Shown in pieces: positions 26,881 to 34,549 of a stretch of DNA of 64,000 nucleotides. This DNA is from Dokdonella fugitiva (GTDB taxonomy: Bacteria; Pseudomonadota; Gammaproteobacteria; Xanthomonadales; Rhodanobacteraceae): NCBI RefSeq assembly GCF_014138265.1, contig NZ_JACGXL010000003.1, forward strand, positions 410,030 to 474,029. The letters are read 5' to 3'. Both the position numbers and the translations under genes were made by a program. Positions within the stretch are counted from its first letter, which is position 1; each line of letters starts with the position of its first letter. The notes under the pieces are model-generated. The model was given only the letters and a program-made list of their open reading frames with translations, did not search any database and was not told where the DNA came from.

Positions 26881-27503
26881 TAGCCCGCCGGGAGCGCCTT
26901 CAGCGCGGGCTCGAGCACCTTCCAGACATTCTCCAGCACGCGCGGCTCGGCCACGGCGCGCGGATGCAGGCCGTCGTCCTGCATGAGCGCGGGATCGAGC
27001 GCGACGCCGTCGAGCAGGAACGGGACGAGCGGCACGTTGAATTCTCCGGCGAGGCCCCGATACACCTCACGCAGGCCGTCGCGGTATTGCGGCCCGTAGT
27101 TGACCGGCAGCTCGATGCCGACCAGCACGGCATGCGCGCCGGCGCCGCGCACGGCCTCGAGGATCTTCACGAGGTTCGCGCGCAGCTGCGCGAGCGGCAG
27201 CCCGCGCAGGCCGTCATTGGCGCCGAGCTCGACCACGACGAGCGCCGGCGCGTGCTCCTTCAGCAGCGCCGGCAGGCGCGCGAGGCCGCCCGCGCTGGTC
27301 TCGCCGCTGATGCTTGCGTTGACGACGTTACGTATGGGCCGGGCGGCGGCGAGGCGTTCGTCGAGCAGGGTGACCCAGCCTTCCTTCGGCGAGAGGCCGT
27401 AGGCGGCGGACAGCGAATCGCCGAGCACGAGCACCGGCCGCGGTGCGGCGACGGCGATCGATGCGGCGAACGAAGACAGCAACACGAAGAGGATGCGCAG
27501 CAT
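26880..27503 (-). CDS. tesA: TesA-like SGNH-hydrolase (arylesterase / lysophospholipase L1)
   Basis: A 207-residue exported esterase. A signal peptide (LRILFVLLSSFAASIAVA) is followed by block I VLVLGDSLSAAYGL (catalytic Ser), block III VVVELGANDGLRG and the catalytic Asp-His in DDGLHP. This is the TesA/ApeA/PldC-type multifunctional thioesterase/lysophospholipase I. As in E. coli (tesA/ybbAP), it is divergent from an ABC transporter pair. Its ATG (27503-27501) shares the palindrome CATG with the ATG of the transporter gene, so no untranslated spacer exists between the two reading frames. Confidence 0.93.
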   Translation of the reverse strand: MLRILFVLLSSFAASIAVAAPRPVLVLGDSLSAAYGLSPKEGWVTLLDERLAAARPIRNVVNASISGETSAGGLARLPALLKEHAPALVVVELGANDGLRGLPLAQLRANLVKILEAVRGAGAHAVLVGIELPVNYGPQYRDGLREVYRGLAGEFNVPLVPFLLDGVALDPALMQDDGLHPRAVAEPRVLENVWKVLEPALKALPAG

Positions 27504-28191
27504 GAAGGACAGGATCGGATCGGCGTTGTATGCGAGCGAGGTTAGCAAAATCGTCGACGGCCCCGACGGTCGGCTGACGATCCTCGAACGGGTCAGCCTC
27601 GAGGTCGAACGCGGCGACAGCCTCGCGATCGTCGGCGCGTCCGGTTCGGGCAAGACGACCCTGCTGGGCCTCCTCGCCGGCCTCGACCGGCCGAGCACCG
27701 GCTCGATCGCGCTCGCCGGCGAACGCCTCGACGCGCTCGACGAGGAAGCGCGTGCGCGCCTGCGCCGCAGCCGCGTCGGCTTCGTGTTCCAGAGCTTCCA
27801 CCTGCTCCCCGCGCTCAACGCCGAGGAGAACGTGATGCTGCCGCTCGAACTCGACGGCCGCGACGACGCGCGCGAACGCGCTGCCGACGCGCTCGCGCGG
27901 GTCGGCCTCGGCGCGCGCCGCCACCACTATCCGGCGCAGCTGTCCGGCGGCGAGCAGCAGCGCGTCGCGCTCGCCCGCGCGTTCGTGCACGGACCCGACA
28001 TCCTGTTCGCCGACGAACCGACCGGCAACCTCGACCAGCGCACCGGCGCCGGCATCGGCGACCTCTTGTTCGCGCTCAACCGCGAACACGCGACCACGCT
28101 CGTGCTGGTCACGCACGACGCGACGCTCGCCGCGCGCTGCGCGCGCAGCTTGCGCCTGCGCGAGGGAAAGATCGACGAGACCGCCGCATGA
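27502..28191 (+). CDS. ABC transporter ATP-binding protein (YbbA/LolD-like)
   Basis: A 229-residue ATPase of the MacB/LolD class. It has Walker A GASGSGKTTLL, the Q-loop FVFQSFHLLP, signature LSGGEQQRVALARAF, Walker B DILFADEPTGNLD and the H-loop LVTHDATLAAR. The ATG at 27502 follows GAAGAGGATGCGCAGC; an ATG three codons upstream lacks such a site. It pairs with the FtsX-type permease downstream (4-bp ATGA overlap). YbbAP-type systems are thought to act on envelope lipids or hydrophobic compounds rather than classical import. Confidence 0.94.
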   Translation: MKDRIGSALYASEVSKIVDGPDGRLTILERVSLEVERGDSLAIVGASGSGKTTLLGLLAGLDRPSTGSIALAGERLDALDEEARARLRRSRVGFVFQSFHLLPALNAEENVMLPLELDGRDDARERAADALARVGLGARRHHYPAQLSGGEQQRVALARAFVHGPDILFADEPTGNLDQRTGAGIGDLLFALNREHATTLVLVTHDATLAARCARSLRLREGKIDETAA

Positions 28192-30668
28192 GGCCGCTCG
28201 TCTTCGCCGCGCGCAGCCTGCGCCGCGAGTTCCGCCACGCCGAACTCGCGACACTCGCGATGGCGCTCGTGCTCGCGGTCGCCGCGATGGCTGCGGTCGC
28301 GACGCTCGCCGCGCGCGTCGAACGCGCGCTCGTCGCCTCGGCGGCCGAACTCATCGGCGGCGACCTCGCGCTCGGCGCGGGCCACGCGCTGCCCGCGGAA
28401 CTCGCGCAGGAAGCGCAGCGGCGCGGCCTCGCGACGAATCGCCTGGCCGAGTTCCCGAGCGTGCTGTTCGCCAACGAGCGCAGCCAGCTCTGCGACGTGC
28501 GCGCGAGCGACGCCGCGTTCCCGTTACGCGGCGCGCTGAGCGTGCGCGGCGCCGACGGCGTCGAGCACGCCGCGCACGCGCCGCCCTCGGGTTCGATCTA
28601 CGCCGACCACGCGGCGCTCGTCGCGCTCGGCGTCGCGGTCGGCGCGAACGTGCAGCTCGGCGGCCGCGACCTCGTCGTCGCCGGCGAGATCGCCAAGTCG
28701 CCCGACAGCGGCAACCTGTTCCGCATCGCGCCGCGCGTGATCATGAACCTCGGCGACGCCGAGGCGGGCGGGCTGCTCGGCGCGGGCAGCCGCGCCGGAC
28801 ACCGCCTGCTCGTCGCCGGCGATACTGATGCGGTCGCCGCGTTCGCGGCCTGGGCGCGGCCGAACCTGCCCTCCGGCGCGCGCATCACGACGGTCGAGGA
28901 CGCGCAGCAGAACCTGCGCAACGCGTTCGAACGCGGCGAGAGCTTCCTGCGCCTCGCCGCGCTGCTCGCCGCGCTGCTGTCCGGCGTCGCGATCGCGCTC
29001 GGTGCGCAGCGCTTCGCGCGACGCAAGACCGAGGAAGTCGCGCTGCTGCGCTGCCTCGGCGCGCGCCGCGGCGAAATCCTCGCCGCGCTGCTGCTCGAAC
29101 TCGCGCTGCTCGCGGTGCCCGCGTGCGTGGTCGGCCTCGCGCTCGGCCTCGGCCTGCAGCAACTCGTGCTCGAACTCGCGAGCGGCCTGCTGCCGGGCGC
29201 GCCGCCCAGGCTCCCGTGGGGGCCGCCGCTCGCCGCGCTCGCCGTCGGCGTGGCCGTGCTGTTCGGCTTCGCGCTGCCGCCGCTGCTGCGCCTGCGCGAC
29301 GTCGAACCGCTGCGCGTGTTCCGCCGCGACCTCGCCGCGCGCGTGCGCCGCTTCGACGTGCTCTACCTGCTGCCGGTCGCGGTCGGCGCGCTGCTCGTGC
29401 TCTACGGCGCCGGCAACGCGCGCCTCGCCGGCACGCTCGCGATCGGCTTCGCAGCGGTCGCGCTCGCGACGTTCGTGCTCGGCCTCGTGCTGCTCTGGCT
29501 CGTGCGCCGCCTCGCCACGCGCTTGCGCGGTGCGTTGCGCTTCGGCCTCGCCAACCTCGCGCGCCGGCGCGCGCTGACCCTGCTGCAGACCGGCGCGCTC
29601 GCGCTCAGCCTGACCGCACTCGCGGTGCTCGGCGTGATCGGCCCGTCGCTGCTCGAACGCTGGCGCGCCGACCTGCCCGCGGACACGCCCAACTGGTTCG
29701 CGATCAACCTGCAGCCGGAACAGCAGGACGCGCTGCGCGAGCGCCTGCACGCACTCGGCGCATCGAACATGAACCTGCTGCCGCTCGCCGCGGGCAAGCT
29801 CGTCGCGATCAACGGCCACGCGCCGCAGCCGGCCGAGAAGAGCGATCGGCGCGCGGCCGACTTCATCGAGGGCGAAGTGCGCGTGAGCTGGAGCGAGCGC
29901 CTGCCGGAAGCGAACCGGATCGTGCAGGGGCGATGGTTCGAAGGCGCGCCGGCGAAGCCGTCGATCTCGGTCGAACAGGTGTGGGTCGACCTGTTCGGCC
30001 TGAAGCTCGGCGACACGCTGACCCTGCGCTTCGGCGATCGCGAGATCGTCGCCGAGGTGACGAGCCTCAGGAAGGTCGAGTGGGATTCGTTCCGCGCGAA
30101 CTTCTTCCTCATGCTCGATCCCGCGGACGGCGAACAGCTGCCGCACAGCATGGTCGCGAGCTTCCACCTCGGCGGCGACGGCGCCGCGCCGCTCGCCGCA
30201 CTTTCACGCGACTTCCCCAACCTGTCGCTGATCGACCTCAACGCGGTGCTCGACCGCATCCGCGACATCATCGGCCGCGTCACCGGCGCGGCGAGCTGGG
30301 TGCTCGGCTTCAGCCTCGTCGCCGGCGTGCTCGTGCTGCTCGCCGCGCTCGCGGCGACCGCCGACGAGCGCCGCTTCGAGGCGGCCCTGCTGCGCACGCT
30401 CGGTGCGCACGGGCGCCAGCTCGCGACCGCGGTGCTGGCCGAGTTCGGCACGCTCGGCCTGCTCGCCGGCGGCGTCGCGGTGGTCGCCGCGGCGGTACTC
30501 GGCAGCGCCCTCGCGGGCGGAGTGTTCAAACTGGAAGGGTATACTCCGCCGCTCGGGCCGCTGGCGCTGCTGGTCGCCGCGGCGGCCGCGCTGGTCGCCC
30601 TCGCCGGCTGGGCCGGTACGCGCCGCATCGCGCGCGCGTCGCCGATGGCGGTGCTGCGCCGCGCCTGA
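28188..30668 (+). CDS. FtsX/MacB-type ABC permease (YbbP-like)
   Basis: An 826-residue permease with about ten membrane helices. The N-terminal helix (LATLAMALVLAVAAMAAVAT) precedes a large periplasmic domain, a block of helices at about 255-480, a second periplasmic domain starting SLLERWRADLPADTPNWFAI, and a C-terminal FtsX-like domain (ASWVLGFSLVAGVLVLLAAL). This double-FtsX layout is that of YbbP. It is coupled to the ATPase gene and lies opposite tesA, so the three genes likely serve one envelope process. Confidence 0.94.
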   Translation: MRPLVFAARSLRREFRHAELATLAMALVLAVAAMAAVATLAARVERALVASAAELIGGDLALGAGHALPAELAQEAQRRGLATNRLAEFPSVLFANERSQLCDVRASDAAFPLRGALSVRGADGVEHAAHAPPSGSIYADHAALVALGVAVGANVQLGGRDLVVAGEIAKSPDSGNLFRIAPRVIMNLGDAEAGGLLGAGSRAGHRLLVAGDTDAVAAFAAWARPNLPSGARITTVEDAQQNLRNAFERGESFLRLAALLAALLSGVAIALGAQRFARRKTEEVALLRCLGARRGEILAALLLELALLAVPACVVGLALGLGLQQLVLELASGLLPGAPPRLPWGPPLAALAVGVAVLFGFALPPLLRLRDVEPLRVFRRDLAARVRRFDVLYLLPVAVGALLVLYGAGNARLAGTLAIGFAAVALATFVLGLVLLWLVRRLATRLRGALRFGLANLARRRALTLLQTGALALSLTALAVLGVIGPSLLERWRADLPADTPNWFAINLQPEQQDALRERLHALGASNMNLLPLAAGKLVAINGHAPQPAEKSDRRAADFIEGEVRVSWSERLPEANRIVQGRWFEGAPAKPSISVEQVWVDLFGLKLGDTLTLRFGDREIVAEVTSLRKVEWDSFRANFFLMLDPADGEQLPHSMVASFHLGGDGAAPLAALSRDFPNLSLIDLNAVLDRIRDIIGRVTGAASWVLGFSLVAGVLVLLAALAATADERRFEAALLRTLGAHGRQLATAVLAEFGTLGLLAGGVAVVAAAVLGSALAGGVFKLEGYTPPLGPLALLVAAAAALVALAGWAGTRRIARASPMAVLRRA

Positions 30669-30768
30669 ACGGCGGGCGACGCACCGCGCCAGGGCGGCTG
30701 GCAGCCGGCGCGACGACGGTGTAGCTTTTTGGCGAAACCGCAGGAGTGCGCAAGCGAGCGGAAACGCC

Positions 30769-32937
30769 ATGACACGACCCGCGCCCTTGTCGATCGACGA
30801 AGCGCGCCGCCTCGCGCGGCTGCACGCGCTCGACGCGCTCGACACCGAAGCGGAACCGCTGTTCGACGCGCTCGCGCAGGCCGCCGCGCTCGTCGCCGGC
30901 GTGCCGATCGCGCTGGTCACGCTCGTCGACGCGGACCGCCAGTGGTTCAAGGCCAACGTCGGCCTCGACGGCACGACCGAGACGCCGCGCGACGTCGCGT
31001 TCTGCTCGTACACGATCCTCGACGACGGCCTGTTCGTCGTGCCCGATGCGCAGGCCGATCCGCGCTTCGCCGGCAACCCACTCGTCACCGGCAATCCGGA
31101 CATCCGTTTCTACGCGGGCGCGCCGATCCGCATGAGCGACGGCTTGCGCATGGGCGCGCTGTGCGTGATCGACCGCCAGCCGCGCGAACTCGACGCGACG
31201 CAGGCGGCGATCCTGCAGCAGCTCGCGCACGCGGTCGCCGAAGCACTCGAGCAGCGCGCGGCCGCGCTGGAGCGCAACGACGCGCTGCAGCGCGAGGCGC
31301 TCGCCGAGCGCCGTCGCAACGAGGACCGCCTGCGCCTCGCGAGCGTGCTCGAGGCGACGCGCGCGGGTGCGTGGGAGTGGAACCTGCAGAGCGGCGACGT
31401 GCGCTTCAACGCACAGTACGCGCAGATCCTCGGCTACACGCTCGACGAACTGGAATCGTCGCGTTCGCTAACTTTGCGCGACCTCGGCCCCGACGGACGC
31501 TGCGTGAAGCCGCAGCTCATGCACGCCGACGACTGGCCCGGCGTGGTGCAGAACCTGCGCCAGTACCTGCGCCACGAGCGCGACGCGTTCGACTGCGACG
31601 CGCGCATGCTGCACAAGGACGGCCACTACGTCTGGGTGCACACGAGCGGCCGCACCACGCACTGGACCGACGACGGCGAGCCTCAGCTCATGTACGGCAC
31701 GCTGCTCGACATTTCCGAGCGCAAGGCGGTCGAGCAGAAGCTGCATGAGAGCGAAGCGTTCCTCGATCGCGCCGGGCGCATCGCCGGCGTCGGCGGCTGG
31801 CAGCTCGACCTGCGCAGCAGCGAGCTCGTCTGGTCGGACCAGACCTGCATCATCCACGACCTGCCGCCCGGCTACGTGCCGACGCTCGACGAGGCGCTCG
31901 GCTTCTTCGACGCGGAGCGGCGCGCGACGATCGAAGAGGCGGTGCGCCGCGCCGCCGCCGACGGCAAGGGCTGGGACCTCGAACTGCCGATGACGACGGC
32001 GAAGCGGCGCAAGGTCTGGGTGCGCATGGTCGGCACCGTCGAAGTCGAAGACGGCAAGCCCGCGCGCCTGATCGGTTCGCTGCAGGACATCACCGTGCGC
32101 AAGCGCGCGATCCACGCGCTGCAGGTCAGCGAGCGGCGTTTCCGCCGCCTGTTCGAGGAAAGCCTCGGCCTGATCTGCACGCACGACCTGGACGGCATCC
32201 TGCTGTCGGTCAACCCTGCCGCCGCGGACGCGCTCGGCTATCCGATCGCCGAACTGCTCGGTCGGCGCCTGTCCGAGTTCATGCCGCCCGAACTGCAACC
32301 GTTCTTCGACGGCTACCTCGCGCAGGTCACGCGCGACGGCACCGCGACCGGCCTGCTGCGCCTCATCGCCAAGGACGGCAGCGTGCACACCTGGCAATTC
32401 CACAACACGCTCGACGACGAAGGCGAGGAAGCCTACGTGCTCGGCCACGCGCAGGACATCACCGAGCGCGAGCGGCAGGAACGGCAGCTGCGCGACTGGA
32501 GCATCCGCGACGCGCTGACCGGCTGCTTCAACCGCCGCCACCTCGCCGAAGTCGCCGACACCATCGCGCGCGACGATCCGTGGGGCTGCGTCGCGATCGA
32601 CCTCGACCGCTTCAAGCACGTCAACGACACCTACGGCCACCAGCGCGGCGACGAAGTGCTCGTCGCGATGGCCGAGTTCCTCAAGCGCCACGTGCGCCGC
32701 CAGGACATGGTCGTGCGCTCGGGCGGCGACGAATTCCTGTTGCTGCTGCCGCGCGCGGACGAAGCGCAGACGCAGGAAATCGTGCGCCGCATCGAGGCCG
32801 ACCGCGCCGACGCGCCGATCGGCTTCACGCTGGGACAAGCCGTGCGCCGCGGCGACACGACCCTCGACGCCGCGCTCGCGCAGGCCGATCGCGAGCTCTA
32901 CGCGATCCGCGCGAAGCGGCCGGCGGTCGCGCGCTGA
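30769..32937 (+). CDS. Multi-sensor diguanylate cyclase (GAF-PAS-PAS-PAS-GGDEF)
   Basis: A 722-residue cytoplasmic protein. A GAF domain (about 15-165, with VTLVDADRQWFKANVGL and DVAFCSYTIL) is followed by three PAS/PAC units (about 190-325, 325-445, 445-570) and a GGDEF domain. The active site SGGDEF is intact at 651-656, and the inhibitory I-site RRQD at 643-646 is present with normal spacing, so an active, feedback-inhibited c-di-GMP synthase is expected. The GAF-first arrangement without membrane helices suggests sensing of a cytoplasmic ligand. The ATG at 30769 is preceded by a GAGCGG-type site. No EAL domain is seen. Confidence 0.94.
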   Translation: MTRPAPLSIDEARRLARLHALDALDTEAEPLFDALAQAAALVAGVPIALVTLVDADRQWFKANVGLDGTTETPRDVAFCSYTILDDGLFVVPDAQADPRFAGNPLVTGNPDIRFYAGAPIRMSDGLRMGALCVIDRQPRELDATQAAILQQLAHAVAEALEQRAAALERNDALQREALAERRRNEDRLRLASVLEATRAGAWEWNLQSGDVRFNAQYAQILGYTLDELESSRSLTLRDLGPDGRCVKPQLMHADDWPGVVQNLRQYLRHERDAFDCDARMLHKDGHYVWVHTSGRTTHWTDDGEPQLMYGTLLDISERKAVEQKLHESEAFLDRAGRIAGVGGWQLDLRSSELVWSDQTCIIHDLPPGYVPTLDEALGFFDAERRATIEEAVRRAAADGKGWDLELPMTTAKRRKVWVRMVGTVEVEDGKPARLIGSLQDITVRKRAIHALQVSERRFRRLFEESLGLICTHDLDGILLSVNPAAADALGYPIAELLGRRLSEFMPPELQPFFDGYLAQVTRDGTATGLLRLIAKDGSVHTWQFHNTLDDEGEEAYVLGHAQDITERERQERQLRDWSIRDALTGCFNRRHLAEVADTIARDDPWGCVAIDLDRFKHVNDTYGHQRGDEVLVAMAEFLKRHVRRQDMVVRSGGDEFLLLLPRADEAQTQEIVRRIEADRADAPIGFTLGQAVRRGDTTLDAALAQADRELYAIRAKRPAVAR

Positions 32938-32949
32938 AGCCCCGCGCGT

Positions 32950-33318
32950 TCACCTCTCCCGCTCGCGGGAGAGGTCGCGCCGCAGGCGCGGGTGAGGGAA
33001 GCGAAGCGAGGAGCGACGGGACATGCGCGACGCCGCGACGTGTCGCTCCGATCGCCCTCACCCCAGCCCTCTCCCGCAAGCGGGAGAGGGGGAACATCCC
33101 ACCGCCCCATACGCACCGCAGTCCGCGTTTCACCTCTCCCGCTCGCGGGGGAGACCGCAGTCCCCGTTTCACCTCTCCCGCCTGCGGGAGAGGTCGCGCC
33201 GCAGGCGCGGGTGAGGGGAAGCGAAGCGAGGAGCGACGGGACATGCGCGACGCCGCGACGCGTCGCTCCGATCGCCCTCATCCCAGCCCTCTCCCGCAAG
33301 CGGGAGAGGGGAAACATC
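32950..33318. repeat. Two direct copies of a 150-bp block bounded by CCTCTCCCGC palindromes
   Basis: Block A (32950-33097) and block B (33168-33318) have the same order: a hairpin CCTCTCCCGCTCGCGGGAGAGG or close variant, GGTCGCGCCGCAGGCGCGGG, GAAGCGAAGCGAGGAGCGAC, then GCCCTCTCCC-GCAA-GCGGGAGAGG. They differ at only a few positions. A further single hairpin of the family lies between them. This CCCTCTCCC palindrome is a familiar dispersed intergenic repeat in Xanthomonadales. Another single copy is at 51793-51816. Confidence 0.88.
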
Positions 33319-33397
33319 TCGCCGCGCGCGTAGGCGTCCTGTCGAAGGAGCGCGCTGCCGAAGGCGCTGTCGCAGGAACGCGCGGTCGTGAGCCCGC

Positions 33398-33475
33398 TGT
33401 CGTAGGAGCGGCCTCAGCCAAGATGCTTCCGTCGATGTGCGAACGAAGTATCGCGCCTTCCGGCGCTCCCACAGC
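33398..33475. repeat. Diverged REP pair
   Basis: GTCGTAGGAGCGGCCTCAGC and the inverse CGCGCCTTCCGGCGCTCCCA are recognisable but mutated arms of the REP family. They lie directly at the 3' end of the convergent hypothetical gene and could act as its transcript-end hairpin. Confidence 0.65.
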
Positions 33476-33480
33476 ACCCA

Positions 33481-33972
33481 TCACGTCTCGCCGTAGGTCT
33501 TCCCGACGCGCACGAGGTCGTCGACATCGCTCTTGAAGACATCCGGCAGCAAGTCGATCGGCGTGAAGAACCAGCGAACGTGCGGATTCGCGCGTTCGAG
33601 GCTTCGCCAGTCCTCATTCGTCTCTACCACGAAGCAGCCGGTGTCGGCGCAGCCGTGGTTCAAGTAGCGGATCGAATGGCTCGCACCGAACATGCGCTGG
33701 AGGGCCACGAGCATCGAATGCTGCGCGGACGCTTCATCGCCCCAGGGAACGTCGACCCGTTCGCTGCCGCGGACGAGTTGGTAGTACGACGTGCGCTCGT
33801 CCATTTCGAGCGCCGTGCCCTCGGCGGGTAGACCGGTCGCCTTGAAGAAGGCGCTCAGGATGCGCGGCTCCTCCTCCCGCCAGTCCACTGGCATGAACCG
33901 CGGGTATTTCGAAAACTCGTCCAGCGGAAAGGCGCCGACGTCGCGGCTGACGATCGTGTCGTAGGGATGCAT
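33481..33972 (-). CDS. Hypothetical protein
   Basis: A 163-residue cytoplasmic protein starting MHPYDTIVSRDVGAFPLDEF and containing FMPVDWREEEPRILSAFF, HGCADTGCFVVETNEDWRSL and HVRWFFTPIDLLPDVFKSDV. It is rich in Trp, Asp and Phe, with no signal, membrane segment or known motif. The acidic, compact style recalls SUKH or other immunity proteins, but this is only an impression. The ATG at 33972 is preceded by GAGGAACAGCG. It is bounded on both sides by repeats, which suggests an accessory position. Confidence 0.75.
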   Translation of the reverse strand: MHPYDTIVSRDVGAFPLDEFSKYPRFMPVDWREEEPRILSAFFKATGLPAEGTALEMDERTSYYQLVRGSERVDVPWGDEASAQHSMLVALQRMFGASHSIRYLNHGCADTGCFVVETNEDWRSLERANPHVRWFFTPIDLLPDVFKSDVDDLVRVGKTYGET

Positions 33973-34549
33973 CGCTGTTCCTCGTGGGCCCGACCCACGA
34001 ACGAGCGCCGCCGGCTGTGACGTGACGATGATAATCCAGCCTCGTAGGGTGGGACGCAGCGCAAGAAACCGCACGGCCTTTTCGCGAATGCACACGCCGC
34101 GAGTCCCACCGCGTCGTCCGCCGGAAATGGCGGGCTATTGTGGGAGCGGCGGCAGCCGCGATGCTGTCGCGTCCCGGCGGTAAGAGCATCGCGGCTCCCG
34201 CCGCTCCCACAGGGAAAGCCCGGCCGACAGTGTGACCGCCGTCGCGACGACCTACCGGCACGCTCGCTAGTATCTCCGAACCCAGCCTCGTAGGGTGGGA
34301 CGCAGCGCAAGAAGCCGCATGGTTTTCGCGAAGCACACGCCGCGAGTCCCAGCGCGTGGTCCGCTGGAATGGGCAGGCTGTTGTGGGAGCGGTGGCAGCC
34401 GCGATGCTGTCGCGTCCCGGCGAGAAGAGCATCGCGGCTCCCGCCGCTCCCACAGGGAAAGCCCGGCCTACAGGTGTGACCGCCGTCCCGACGACCTACC
34501 GGCACGCTCGCTAGTATCGACGAAGCCCGGCTGCCCCTCGGAGACGCCG
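33973..34549. other. Repeat-filled promoter region, no gene
   Basis: This 577-bp gap between divergent genes (hypothetical and GH30) contains a tandem duplication that carries two REP pairs. The candidate promoter element CTAGTATC next to the GH30 start is present in both copies. No coding sequence is supported. Confidence 0.75.
34036..34518. repeat. Tandem duplication of about 240 bp upstream of the GH30 gene, each copy with a REP pair
   Basis: Copy 1 (34036-34274) and copy 2 (34282-34518) align end to end. Both start CCAGCCTCGTAGGGTGGGAC and end GCTCGCTAGTATC, with scattered substitutions and small indels. Each contains an inverted element GTGGGACGCAGCG...GCGAGTCCCA and a full REP pair (34140-34211 and 34382-34453). 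The copy boundary coincides with the -10-like TAGTAT, so the duplication may have doubled the GH30 promoter. Confidence 0.88.

Larger units (their letters stand above)
32938..33480. other. Repeat-filled intergenic region, no gene
   Basis: This 543-bp stretch between the diguanylate cyclase and a hypothetical gene consists almost wholly of repeats: two near-identical blocks at 32950-33318 and a degraded REP pair at 33398-33475. ORFs here arise from repeat translation and are discounted. Confidence 0.8.

Noticed and set aside
30669..30768. c-di-GMP riboswitch upstream of the diguanylate cyclase
   Set aside because: The GEMM consensus core and tetraloop receptor were looked for and not found; the gap is short and lacks the expected stems.
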